From: Hormiphora californensis
Lineage: Eukaryota; Ctenophora; Tentaculata; Cydippida; Pleurobrachiidae
DNA: 64,000 bases
Assembly (NCBI GenBank): GCA_020137815.1
Contig: CM035351.1
Coordinates: 6,221,397 to 6,285,396, forward strand
Reading direction: 5' to 3'
Part shown: one piece after another, positions 20,610 to 32,539 of the stretch
How the letters are laid out: each line of letters starts with the position of its first letter
Position numbering within the stretch: the first letter of the stretch is position 1
Notes under the pieces: model-generated
Database searches by the model: none
What the model saw: only the letters and a program-made list of their open reading frames with translations
What the model was told of the DNA's origin: nothing
Position numbers and translations under genes: made by a program

Positions 20610-23600
20610 ATGAGGAGTAGGTTGTTCCTCGTAGGGTCAGGTGTAGCCACAGTGGCTCTAGTGGCTATTCCCCTCGCCCTGCTTTGGTATGGGAGGAGAA
20701 CACGGAAGAAGGATAGAATGGACGAGAAACAGGTCGTGAAGAAGAAGAAGGAGCCAGTAATGAAAACATTCGTTATTGACAAAGATGATGTTAGGTGAGA
20801 TGTCTCATCATTATACTTTGATGTTTCTTGTTCTCTACCTTCATATTTGATGTCTCCTCGTAAGACATCATGAAACATATTTTAGTTTCATGGACCAAAA
20901 ACCGCTATTGTTTTGTATTTATTTGGTGTTTATTTCCTCGTCAGGTTCGTGATAGGAAAGAAGGGGAACGTGATTAGGGACATTGAAAGTAGGAATAGTG
21001 TCCGGGTTACATTCCCTGACGATACTCACGAGACAGAGCAAGTAGTGTGCGTGAAGGGAGCCTGTAATGATGACGTTATTGATGCTATAGTAAGTTGGTT
21101 ACCGTGGTTACCCATCTTTTAGTTACCTAGCTAGTGAAGCAGTCAGTGACCATGGTTACATTTGCCTGGCTAGACTGTGTTTCGGGAGGGTTAGAACATA
21201 ACAAGGTTACATCGCATTGGTTGTAACTAAATACTTGCTTCACCATATTTTAGGACGACATCAAGAATCAGCTACAGCTAAAACCTGTAATTCTGATGGA
21301 GAAAATAGTGCTGAGATCGGAGTTTTGTGGTAAAATAATTGGCAAGGGAGGGGATAACTTGAGGGGGATTCAAGACAAATCCCGGTCTAGAATTAGGATA
21401 TCTCGGGAACCGCACAATGAGGACCCTCTCTTCAGACTCTGTACTATCGAGGGTGTGTGTTTTTGTGATTAATAGGTCGTGATTACAACTGTACCATCAG
21501 TCATCTAACCCTAATACGTATACTAAACAGGAACGAAAGAAGAAATAGACCACGCTAAAATGTTGTTGGATGCAGAGATTATGGAAGAGCTAGAGATGCA
21601 GCAGAGACGGCAACAACGAGAGGTAGTGTTTGGAATGTTATCATTTAAGTTATCATTTGTTTCCCAAAACTTTATAGTTTACTGCCAGGCGTAAGCCAAA
21701 TTGGGACCACTTATTTCAAACTTTCAACTTCTCTTCTTTCCAGGAAGTAGAGAGCCTGCAAAAAAATCAGTAACATCGTTTGAATCATACGACCTTGCTG
21801 AATCTCTAGATCTACCCACCACAGAGGAACCCGGCCCCTCAGGGCAGAAAGAGGAGGAACCCGGCCCCTCGGGCACTAATCAAGAGGGGGAGCCCGGGCC
21901 CTCGACTGGTAACCAAGAGGAACCCGGCCCCTCGAATCTAAATCAAGACAATATAAGTGTAGAAGAGTCTGCAGTGTCCTTTACAATACCATCCAATATG
22001 TCATCTTCCCTCCATTCTGATGGGTTTAGTTACGATAGTTCTCATGACATGATGGTTCAGGATTTAGAGGTGTCTCCACCACCTACCACAATAGACGAGG
22101 ATATGAAAAGGGTAATGAAGGGTGATAGTTTATAAACTTGTACTAGGGCACGGCGTGCCTGGTGAAATTTTAACACGACCTAGCATGCGACGGGAAACCA
22201 CCACTTGTACGTGGTAGCTGAGGGTCTACAGAATGGCGCTACGGTGCGGGAAAAAACATTCCATTCCCTAAAATCTTTTTTTTTTACTTTTGTTTGATTT
22301 GGGTCAAAATTGGCTATATTAAACGTGGTCCCGAAAAATCCATAATGACTTAGCACACGAAATATGTCACCCCCACCTATTTTTGCACGTAAAATCGATT
22401 GCCGTTGAAGTCGAATCTCTAAAATGACTGTAAAATGGTCAAAAGTTGATTTTTTACCATTTTTGGAGGTTTTTGGCCCCTAAACTATTGAAAACGTTGA
22501 GATAGGAATTTGAAACTAGTGCCAATCGTTAAAATGGTCATTTTTCTACCAAGAACCAAGTTTTCGTGTATATCCGATTTATGGTTAGATTTGGGCAAGT
22601 TGTTGAAATCTGCCAACTAGGAGAACCGTAACTTGATTTTCTTGTTTTTTGGATTTTGGCATTTTCGACAAACTTCTGATTGAAATGGTCAATCGGGACC
22701 ATGCTTAAGTTGTTTATGGGACAATTTTCGACTAAAATCCAAGATTTCATACCAATCCAATAACAGATCGTTGATTTATAGAAAATTTAAGTAGGCAAAA
22801 CGGTGAAAATAAGCAAGAAAAGTTGTCATTTTGACCGTTTTGCCTACTTAAATTTTCTATAAACCAACGATCTGTTATTGGATTGGTATGAAATCTTGGA
22901 TTTTAGTCGAAAATTGTCCCATAAACAACTTAAGCATGGTCCCGATTGACCATTTCAATCAGACGTTTGTCGAAAATGCCAAAATCCAAAAAACAAGAAA
23001 ATCAAGTTACGGTTCTCCTAGTTGGCAGATTTCAACAATTTGCCCAAATCTAACCATAAATCGGATATACACGAAAACTTGGTTCTTGGTAGAAAAATGA
23101 CCATTTTAACGATTGGCACTAGTTTCAAATTCCTATCTCAACGTTTTTAATAGTTTAGGGGCCAAAAACCTCCAAAAATGGTAAAAAATCAACTTTTGAC
23201 CGTTTTACAGTCATTTTAGAGATTCGACTTCAACGGCAATCGATTCTACGTGCAAAAATAGGTGGGGGTGACATATTTCGTGTGCTAAGTCATTATGGAT
23301 TTTTCGGGACCACGTTTAATATAGCCAATTTTGACCCAAATCAAATAAAAGTAAAAAAAAAGATTTTAGGGAATGGAATGTTTTTTCCCGCACCGTAGCG
23401 CCATTATGTAGACCCTCAGCTACCACGTACAAGTGGTGGTTTCCCGTCGCATGCTAGGTCGTGTTAAAATTTCACCAGGCACGCCGTGAGGGGTCATTGT
23501 TACAACTCTATGTAGAGACTAAAGCTGATTTATTGATTTGTCTCAGGTTGAATTGAGGATCATACCAGAACCCTCTCCTGCGCTAGACTCATACTCTCTC

Positions 23601-24869
23601 CCCCCTCTGATCAACCAATGCCCCTCTACTGACATGGGTAATTTAATTTTTCAAATACTTAACCATTAAATCCGCTCTGTATATTAGTGTAAAGTGTTGG
23701 TAGATCATCTACCCCTCCTCATCTTCCTCTCCCCCACATAGCTCTACAAGTGCCCGGAGGTTATTTTCATTAACCTTGCGTGTGTACTGAATTCCCCCTA
23801 CATAATTCACTCTCTTTGTTATAACAATTAGCCCTAATTTCAGAGTCCCAAAGTGGGGAAACAATCACCTGTGGAACTCCACCCTCATCAATGATGAGCT
23901 CCTTAGCCAGCAACCTCTCAACAGCCTCCACTGTCATCCAAAAGAAGATGACAGCCGACCTCAAGTCTCTACTGGGTATCAAGAGTAATGTGGATCACTG
24001 CCCAATCTACCCGTACATTGACTACCTCTCCACAGGTAGGTCGGAAATGAATGTAATCAAGTTAAATCTAGGAGTGACAAGGCGAGTTTGACTGAGATTC
24101 ACTAATTCCCATATTTCAGGAACTATAGAGAGTGGAGTGGTTAGTAGTGCACTGTGTACTAGACATGTTTGGATTGTTGATAGAGATGGAAGTGAGTTTA
24201 GAGATCTTACAGTCGCGCTAGCAGACGGAAGTGCCGCTGATATCGAGAGGGCCACTGATGTCCAAAAGGTACAATTTAGGTTGAGTGTTTGGTGTAGCAC
24301 GCGAAACAGTTCTGATAAGTTGTCAGCATTCTAACACTCTCGCGCTGGATATTCGCGCGTGCGCGCCCGTTTCACAACTCGAACGAGTCCGGCAGTGACA
24401 TTTGACTGTGAAACTGACAAGTTTAAAAACTGACAATTCAATTCAAAAGTTTGGATTACAAAACTGGTTTCTAAAATTGAGTGAACTTTTGAAATTGAAT
24501 GAACTCAGTTCTCTCCGATCTAGTCTCCTTAAATCTAGAAGTCGTAATACGACTGTCGTATGCTTTTGACTTTCATAATCATAAGCTGTTCTTCAATCCA
24601 CAGGGGGAGGTTTACATATTTCGAGATGACGTGATACACAGTCGAGTTAGGGTTAAGGTCACGGAGTCAGTACAGAAATCAGAACCAAAGGTATGATTGA
24701 GTGGGTGGTATTTCAGAGTTCAGATATGTTTTTGGTTTATCGCTTTTATACTTTCTATTCCCCTTGACTCACACATTTCAATGATCTTACGAGTTACGTC
24801 AATAGGGCAAAATTGTTTGCTTCTGCCGACTGACGTCAAGAATCGCACGTTAAACTCTGAATATGCTAG

Positions 24870-24901
<32 letters not shown>

Positions 24902-24910
24902 CCCCCTCTC

Positions 24911-24996
<86 letters not shown>

Positions 24997-27900
24997 TCTC
25001 TCCCCTTCAGTTCGGCGTGGTTGACTGTTACGATATTGACACTGGAATCCCATTCACTGTTCCTGTTTCACAACTGTTCTCCCTACCTGACTGCCTGGCT
25101 TCTTTCCCTCCCCAAGGTACTATAGATACTAACCATGTCGCGTTATATTTGTAACATTGTACCCCATTGTCTTCGGTAGAATTGTAAACTTTTATCGTGC
25201 GTTATAGCAGGCACCCCAAGTTTTACATGTCCCGTCTTTTTATAACTGTATTTCAAGGATGACTTGTCACGGCTCTCTTTTCCCATGCTTTTTAAACTAT
25301 TCTTTTCATGTAGTAAAATGCAAATTCTCGCATAAGTAGTAGAATAAAATGGTTTGTAAAAATTGGATGTGATGCCTCTCTTTCCCTTTCTCTTTTCATT
25401 CTCTCTTTTTCTATCTGTTCACATGCTAAAACTGACCAATAGGGAGTAAGATAGTGGTGGATTACACAATGGGAGATTTGTTTAACAAGAGAGCACTGGT
25501 AGCTCCTCTATTTCACTGCTCCATCGTGTAATAGTGAGATACTCGGATAGTGATAGAGTTGTATGTTTAAATCACACTCCATCTCTCTTTTCTCTTTCTC
25601 TTTCTCTTTCTCTCACTCTTCTCTCGTCACTCTCTCTCTCTCCTCTCTCGTCTCTCTCTATCTCTACACTCTCCTCTACTGCTCTCTCTCCTCTCATCCT
25701 CTTCCTCTCTCTCTCTCTCTCTCTCCTCTCGTCTCTTCTCTCTTCTCTCTCTCTCTCTCGTCTTCTCTCCTCTCTCTCTCTCTCTTCCACTCTCGTCTCT
25801 ATATCTCTCCTCTACTCTCGTCTCTCTATCTCTCATCTCTCTCTCTCTCTCATCTCTCATCTCCTCCATCTCTCCTCTCTCTCTCTCTCTTCTCTCTCTC
25901 CTCCTCTCTCCTTAATAGTGCAAGCTCATGCGTGTGTATACTATTACTGTCTCCTAGTAATATAGAGAGACTATGCTGCCATCTGTATTATCATCCTCTA
26001 GTTAAAGACTCCGCTTCCCCATAACATGATACTCCTCACTTGCGTTGCGTAATATCTTGACTGATCTATAATCTCCACGATGCGATATTGCTAGTATCTT
26101 GAATTTAACTCCTAGATTTGTTGTCATTATATCCCAGCTATAACTATGTTTACTCTTGTCTGCAAGTACAGGGAAATCTTGGTTCGTGACATCTAATTTA
26201 ATAATCCTATGAATGAGTTATTCTTGTCTGAGTCGCACACTAATGAATTATTCTCATGTTGCTCTAGTGCTCACTCGTTAGTGTGCCTTTTTCTTTAGAC
26301 TGGTTTTGTTTCACTGTCATCTGAAGATCCAAGCCCGTATCGTGCAGTCAATCCATGAACTAACTAGGAGAGAAAGTAGTGCTTCGTCAGACTAACATGG
26401 GTGCCAATAAAGAGTCCTCATTTCCCCGCGTTAAGATGTACCTTAGAGATCAGGTTAGTGAGGCGGGGTGAGGCAGGGTGAGGCAGTGTGGTATATTTAG
26501 TAGTCTTGGGTTTTGTTTTCTAATTTCTACTGATATTTGGAAACGTCAACGGTCTATGTCATCGTCTCTACTCCTGAACTAAACCCCTCCTAATTTCAGA
26601 TAGTTTATAACAACCGTTCCTATATTTCGTCCCCCCAATCACCACGATCAGACCATGTGACCCTCCCCCATGGGTCTACCCTCGTATACGTTTCAGCCAT
26701 CCACAATGCAGGCCACTTTTACGTCCAGGTACGGAATTAATGATGACTGTAAAATTTTCGTGAACGTACCGTTTTTCTTGTTAGTGTGTCCTAATCTGTC
26801 TGGCGGCGCCGACCCGATAATCAAAACAGGGTCTGCCGTCTGGCAGCGCCAGATAGTTCCTAATTTGTATTGTTGGTAATTTGTTGCAACACCCAATCTA
26901 TTTCAGGCGTGTGGTAAGAATATCTCGGAGCTGGATCGGTTAGAACGATCTATGAACCAGTTTTATGGTACACTAGAAGAACAACCCAACTACGGCTGGT
27001 CTCCCATCCCCGGACAGGTTTGTCTACAGATTCTCCTGGATGTTACATTTCATATCAACTGATGTAATATTTCTCCCGAATACTTCAAAGTTATCAATTA
27101 TTAAAAAAGGTTTCCTAAACTTAATCCATCTCCCCAAATCTCTAAAGATGTCTCAGATCATACCCCCTTTTCCCAAGAAGTCTAACCCCCCTTCCCTAAA
27201 TCTATCATCTTCTCCCCCACAAGATGTGTGCAGTGTGGCATACTTCAGAGCAGATGTGGCTGAGAGGCCAGGTGAAGGAGCTAGACAACTCATCAGACAT
27301 GCTGTACATTAAGTACCTTGACTACGGAGACACAGTCCATGTTCCCCGGTCATTCACTCGCAAACTCAAGTAAGTTGTGGAGCTTCAATTGGTGAGTTCA
27401 GGATTGTAGTTTTATTTGGGTAAGAAAGTTTAGATTTTATTTTGTGAAATGTTATGAAGTGAGCTGGAAGTTAGACAATATTTCTAGAATTAAAGGGGGG
27501 TCATTTGGGTCATTTTTTATCCGGAAATGCATGAGGTAGTTTGGCCATCGTTTACAGTACGTCTTGAAAGTTGTTCCATATAATAATTTTCTTCTGAGCG
27601 CATGATGTGATGTGTGTATGCTGTGAGACAGTGAACAAGTTGCTCCTCTTGCTTAAGAAGCATGGAGTTAGTTAGAGAGATATCTTAAAAATATACGGCA
27701 ATGCTGATATATATTGTTTTATCCTTGATATCTCTCTCTGTCTTGATAGTTATAGCACGCAGAGAAACCATTGTAATTTTTATTCTTCACGAATTCAATC
27801 CAGTTAATACAAAAACCACACACACATCCTCTCTGACTCACCCACCCCCGTTCTAATTCTTGTCCGTCACAATAAGTCCAATAGCGATTCCAATAAAGAC

Positions 27901-30900
27901 AGTCCCCACTGCTGCGTAGATACTCGGGACCTCCCCAAACACCAACACTTGGTAGCAGAAACTGAACACAATACTCACATTCCGTACAGTAGCCACAATC
28001 GAACTATCGCATATCTGGGTACCCTTGGTGGCGAAGGACTGACAGATGAACATGAGTACCCCGATACTGAGACAGATCGCCAACAGGAAACTATCATCTA
28101 TCCTGACAAAGAACTCATCTGCCAGAAGGAAGTTTCCACTGACAAAAGAGTAGAGGACACCCAGGAGGATAAGAGAGGTGAAGATGACCAGACCAAAGAA
28201 GCTGTGATAAAACACAACCACTTTAGAGTCCACATCAGTTCCCAACTTCCTGATCATGATGGATGAAGTAGCCCTGAAGAGACCATGTCCAACACCCGCT
28301 CCGAGACCATACATCTTGGAGATGGAGAATGATTTGTTGACAATGATCTCCTCTGGGTTGGCCAGCAGGAACACCCCTGACAACCCAAACACCAGGGCGA
28401 TATAGATCCTACAGGAGAGAGGTTCTTTCAGGAAGATAGCTGCCATTAGGACCATGAAGAGAGACATACTGAAGAACATGACCACAGTGGCCTCCCCCAC
28501 AGGCAGGTACATAACCGCGAACAGGACCAATGACATGGCGATGTTCTCGGAGCAGGATCGGACAAACAGGTACATCGTTTTACCCTCCACATCGAGACTC
28601 TTCCGGCCCATGATAACCACTCCCCCCACCAGGAAGAACATGACTATAAACTTGAACCATAGCACTTGGAGGACTGGGACAACCTGGGAGGGGGGATTTA
28701 GTTGGTAAAATCAGAGTCGGGGCTTGGGAATGATGAAGTTACTGAAGAAAACAAATTAATACTAAATAGTACTAACCTGTTCTGCAAGTTTGATGCTGAC
28801 TGAAGCGGAAGAACTGAATAGGGCTCCTATGATGGTAAAAAGTATTCCTAGTTGTCGATTCTTTTTCGTCTTTTCGTCCGAGACGTACTGCAACAAATTT
28901 TAATTCAGTCAAGACTCAAGTGTATCTTAGCAACCAAACAACAGCAATTCAAGCAACTTCAAAACCGCAAAGTTACCTTCTTCCCGGACAGTGGAATATC
29001 ATCATCATCATCACTAAAGTGTGTCAAAATATACGTCGTTGTGTCCTTCATACCGGTGTCAAGGTGTCCGTGTGTAAGTATATCTAAAAAATCTGCAAAA
29101 CTACGAACAGGTGTTGCTTGTGTAGCATGTGCGTGGGTGTCTGCTGTTGCTGCCTCAAGATTGTTTGCATATATACGGGGATGTAGCTATTCCTCTTTTA
29201 TAATGGGGGGTTTGTATCTGTTAGATAACGGGAGGGTCCTGGGTAAACAACCTCATTTTACACCTCCCTAACCATCTCTCCCCCGATCTAGGTCTGAGTT
29301 CAAGGGACTGCCATACCAGGCGATTGAGTGTTTTCTCGCTAACACCATACCCATCAGTAAGTGATGATGCTTACACTTTTACACACAAACACTCACCAAA
29401 ACTTACTTGGATAGGCTGGGACATTGACTTCTTTCAGGGTTTGGGATGCATCCGTAACACAAACAAACAAACAAACAAACAAAAAAACAAAGAAACAAAC
29501 AAACAAACAAACAAACAAACAAACAAACAGACAGACAGACAAACAAACAAATAGAACACAAACAAACAAACAAACAAACAAACAAACAAACAAACAGAAC
29601 ACAAACAAACAAACAAACAAATAGAACACAAACAAACAAACAAACAAATAGAACACAAACAAACAAAACATGTTGTAACACCACCATCCCCTCCAGCCAC
29701 ACGACAGTGGACTCCAGAAGCCACCGCCAAGTTTGATGCCCTGACCCGATGTGGTCAGTGGTACCCAGTACGTTGTGTGGTGGTTTCAGAACAGCAGGGC
29801 AAGCCTTGTGTGGAGCTGTACGATCAGCCGTACAGTGAACAGGAATATTCTGTGGGGGAGTCCCTGTGTGAGATGGAGTATGCTCGGAGCAGTAAACTGG
29901 AGAAACCAGTGGTACAAACACTGACCACTCCCATTCCATCATTCGCATCAGGTACTTGTTGTTAGCGGGCCCAATACAATAGATTTACTATATACAATGC
30001 AGGGTGGCCTAGATAGGTGACCCCCATGATGACGTATGGAGGTCCCAGTGCATGTTTCAATCCATTTTAATAGAGTACATTTCAATCCTGGAAGACATTT
30101 CATAGCTGATGGAAGTTTATGAACAACTGAGACAATTTGTGTAATTCTTTTCCGCCATTGTCTCAGTTGTCCATCAACTTCCATCAACTTTTTGAAGATG
30201 AGACTAATATCAAGCGTGGCAACACATGAACTTTGTAGACATTTCATAGCATTTACATTTTGCTTGTTTTGTAAATAGGGTATCGACGCGAGGGGGTATC
30301 ACCGTCCACCAAGCTCACAGAGCCCTCTTCTTATGTAACTGGCAGCTATGAATATGAAATGTGTGATTACAGTCTGCTAAACCTATTCCAGGTGCTGCTT
30401 ATCTGGTATCTCCTGTATTCGATGATGTTGATGATGAGTTAGAGGAGTTGTTTGCGTGTGATGATGACAGTGACAGTGCTGACAGTGATGACTTCCCTGT
30501 CTCCAGAGAGAATGTCTCCAATCTACTTCTCAGTCTCAGTAGCCAGGTACATAAGGGGTTGTGCAAGTATGTAATAAACGACAGAAGTCCTTAGTTCCAC
30601 CAAAGGTTATATATGTTGAGGTCCAAAATAGCCTCCCGGGAGGCAACCAGTCCCACAGTGACAGTAAGGACAAATTATATGTTGAAAAAAGAAAAAAACA
30701 ATTAAACGGAAGTAGTAGTTGCTACAAACTAATCCACTTCTTTCCCTCCAGATTTCTCCTGCGAGTGCCAACTGGGAAAAGCGTCAGAGGCCCCAGACGT
30801 GTGGCCAGGCGAAGAATAATGCCTTTATGGAACATCGCGTATCAGCTAGACAGGACCACCAACCAACCACCAACCACATTTCCCCTAAATCACAGGTATG

Positions 30901-31229
30901 CATTTCGTAGCTGATTATGTACCATTAGTATGGGATCTAGTAACACGGGTCGGTCGGTATACTAACCTCCCCTTCCCACCCAGGCGAGTCCCAGTAGCTC
31001 GAGTGAAGATGACCGATACTACGAGACACCCCTGGGTAGTACCACCCCCAAGAGCACCACCTCCTACACCTCCGCCACATCCACAGCACCAGCACAACAA
31101 CCATCCCCACCCCACAGTGGGGGTACAGAGTTCAACAACACCTTCAGAAGCTGCAATACCCCCGGGTACAGAGAGCCCGCTACACCCCTTCATCTTAGCA
31201 GTGCCGAGGATACTGACTGTGGATCATAA
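20610..31229 (+). CDS. TDRKH: tudor and KH domain protein, TDRKH/Papi-like (20 exons)
   Basis: piRNA-pathway scaffold that anchors to the mitochondrial surface and binds methylated PIWI proteins. Exons: 20610-20794, 20945-21089, 21254-21452, 21531-21622, 21744-22111, 23547-23637, 23844-24035, 24120-24268, 24604-24690, 25011-25116, 25443-25498, 26391-26453, 26600-26728, 26907-27017, 27224-27369, 29292-29356, 29697-29951, 30392-30546, 30752-30895, 30984-31229; about 994 residues. Order: N-terminal membrane anchor (VATVALVAIPLALLWYGRRT), KH1 (FVIGKKGNVIRDIE), KH2 (FCGKIIGKGGDNLRGI), four EPGPS repeats, a tudor-like domain ending FGVVDCYDIDTGIPFTVPVS, then a canonical extended tudor (VYVSAIHNAGHFYVQ, AVWHTSEQMWLRGQV, MLYIKYLDYGDTVHVP, LPYQAIECFLANTIPI), and an acidic, Ser/Pro-rich tail. 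All junctions are in phase except exon 5, where an A7 run at about 21769 needs one more base. The 25498 donor is inferred; otherwise a stop follows at 25529. Confidence 0.85.
22149..23489. mobile_element. 1.34-kb foldback element
   Basis: Two arms of about 650 bases, nearly perfect inverse complements, meeting at about 22815. Outer ends are CACGGCGTGCCTGG and CCAGGCACGCCGTG, with AGGG on both flanks (possible 4-base target duplication). Both arms encode the same 70-residue frame (MKSWILVENCPINN...), once on each strand, which is a by-product of the symmetry. No transposase. Arms differ by only a few substitutions and a 2-base gap, so the element is young or subject to gene conversion. Lies wholly within the TDRKH intron 22112-23546. 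Confidence 0.9.
24878..24998. repeat. (CT)n microsatellite in TDRKH intron
   Basis: CT dinucleotide tract ending a few bases before the 3' splice site at 25010, so it doubles as an extended polypyrimidine tract for the 25011 exon. Confidence 0.9.
25580..25915. repeat. degenerate CT-rich tract in TDRKH intron
   Basis: About 330 bases of imperfect CTCT/TCTCTC with scattered G and A. Open frames here are Ser/Leu- or Arg/Glu-only and not genes. Confidence 0.85.
26783..26866. mobile_element. short palindromic MITE, copy A
   Basis: About 80 bases with inverted ends around CTGTCTGGCGGCGCCGAC and CTGGCAGCGCCAGATAG, centre containing ATCAAAACAGGGTCTG. A second copy of the family is at 43669-43742. 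Lies in a TDRKH intron. Confidence 0.75.
27853..29051 (-). CDS. EamA-family transporter, SLC35G-like, nested in TDRKH intron
   Basis: Three exons, 29051-28977 (MKDTTTYILTHFSDDDDDIP), 28887-28777 (YVSDEKTKKNRQLGILF...) and 28683-27853, give 338 residues, close to SLC35G1 (365). About ten hydrophobic helices: GILFTIIGALFSSSASVSI, FKFIVMFFLVGGVVI, NIAMSLVLFAVMYL, VVMFFSMSLFMVLMAAIFL, then a second EamA repeat ending AAVGTVFIGIAIGLIVTDKN. YLPVGEATVVMFFSMS and FLKEPLSCRIYIAL are the first-repeat signatures of the family. Such proteins are multi-pass transporters of the drug/metabolite superfamily; the substrate is not predictable. The whole gene lies antisense in the intron 27370-29291 of TDRKH. 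No frame breaks. Confidence 0.88.
29459..29669. repeat. (CAAA)n microsatellite
   Basis: Tetranucleotide repeat with a few CAGA units and interspersed ATAGAACACAAAC spacers, in the TDRKH intron just before the 29697 acceptor. On the reverse strand it produces artefactual Cys/Leu/Phe/Val frames. Confidence 0.95.
30100..30190. repeat. imperfect hairpin (MITE-like) in TDRKH intron
   Basis: Inverted arms GATGGAAGTTTATGAACAAC and its mirrored copy near 30185, separated by about 25 bases containing AATTCTTTTCCGCC. No target duplication fixed. Confidence 0.6.
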
Positions 31230-32539
31230 ACTATCTGTATGTGTGTATATGTGTGTAGGAAAATATATTACCCCCGGCTCCCCCGGACTTGGTCTGGCCT
31301 TTTCATTATATGCGAAGAGATGATCGTCGCGTAATAGTGACACTTTGGCCCAGTGTGATCCCAACCTTTTTATCAAGTTCCCCCACCCAGTATTGTAACC
31401 CAGGCCGTCAGTCCACAGTGAGCTCTATCAGCTCAGACGAACAGTCACTATTTCTGTATATATCTAGGCACTTTTTTAAAGCTTAAACATCAGGAATCAG
31501 GATATTTAGTAACGTGTATAACGAGTTAGTATGAGAGAAAGTAAGTTTTCCTCAATTTTTTGCCTACACACAAAAGTTAAAAAACTCAAATTCTAATAAT
31601 AAACAATATTTATTTTAATGCTTTCATGCTAATTTATCCATATTGCTGTCAGTGTCATCGGCATCTGTATAAGTATTGCAAAACTATGTAATTGTAGTAT
31701 TTTCGTAATGTTAATTTATTGCTTTTGTTACGAACTTGTTTCTCTTTTTCCGGTCGTGAAGGAAGGATATACATTAGATAGAAAATTGTCGTATACTGGA
31801 ATAATCCTGAATCAATTGACAAGGTTCAAATTGAACTTCAATAGAATTCTAAATTAACTAAATACTGTAAGACGCGAAATAAAATATTATAAACATGCGC
31901 TGCGCGCAAAACTTAAACAATTTACGCGCGCGCCAAAATTTAGTTTCAAAATTTCTCTCTGCAGAGCTCTGATTTTTCATCTTTGTGAAACGGGTTTTTG
32001 ATTTTTCATTTTTGACTTTTGAGTTTCGTAAATACTAAATACTAAATCGTACTCTGTCAGACAGAGTCTGCCTCCAACGCTCCAGCTGGGCTACTAGGAT
32101 CATACTGAGGATTTCAAACTTAATCTAACAATTTTCTACCAAGATAGTTTTCCGACTGTATTCAAATTTAGAACGAGGGTCGCCGGTCGAAACTCGAGGG
32201 ATCTGGGTTTCCACTTTCCAGTGGATACAGCATTCCGCATTAACATTTAGCCAGGCTCCCGTAGCTTCTATTAAAGATGATAAGTGTGCCTTCCGAAGTG
32301 CCAGTAGTGAATATCATTATGAGATGTTGAAAGCTTGCCCAGTGAGATGTTTTGCTAGAGGAGGTGTTAATGAATATTCCTCTTAGATAAAAGAGTATTA
32401 TGAATTGTTCTTGAAAAGAATCAACAGTTATTATTATCATTGTTCACTTCGTTTTATTAGATAGGCTTGCTTCTTATATATTCATCTTTGTATTAAAGAC
32501 ATTCAATTGTAAAGTAAATCGAATCAATCAGTTTCAAAG
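31230..32539. other. intergenic between TDRKH and archaemetzincin
   Basis: AT-rich, no protein-like frame. Several AATAAA-type words between about 31590 and 31890 could serve TDRKH 3' end formation. GCGCGC clusters near 31900-31940. Confidence 0.4.

Noticed and set aside
22538-23100. Two identical 70-residue ORFs (MKSWILVENC...) as a gene pair
   Set aside because: They are mirror images within the foldback arms and have no protein-family character.
25499-25531. End of a first KH-only gene at the stop at 25529
   Set aside because: Possible, but a GTAGCT donor at 25499 joins in phase to 26391 and the combined domain order matches TDRKH. Kept as a possible isoform only.
29393-29948. Cys/Leu/Phe/Val-rich open frames
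   Set aside because: Generated by the (CAAA)n microsatellite on the reverse strand.
30280-30391. Extra TDRKH exon (GYRREGVSPSTKLTEPSSYV)
   Set aside because: Begins after an AG and is open, but including it puts the next exon out of frame; the exon at 30392 joins directly and in phase to the one ending at 29951.
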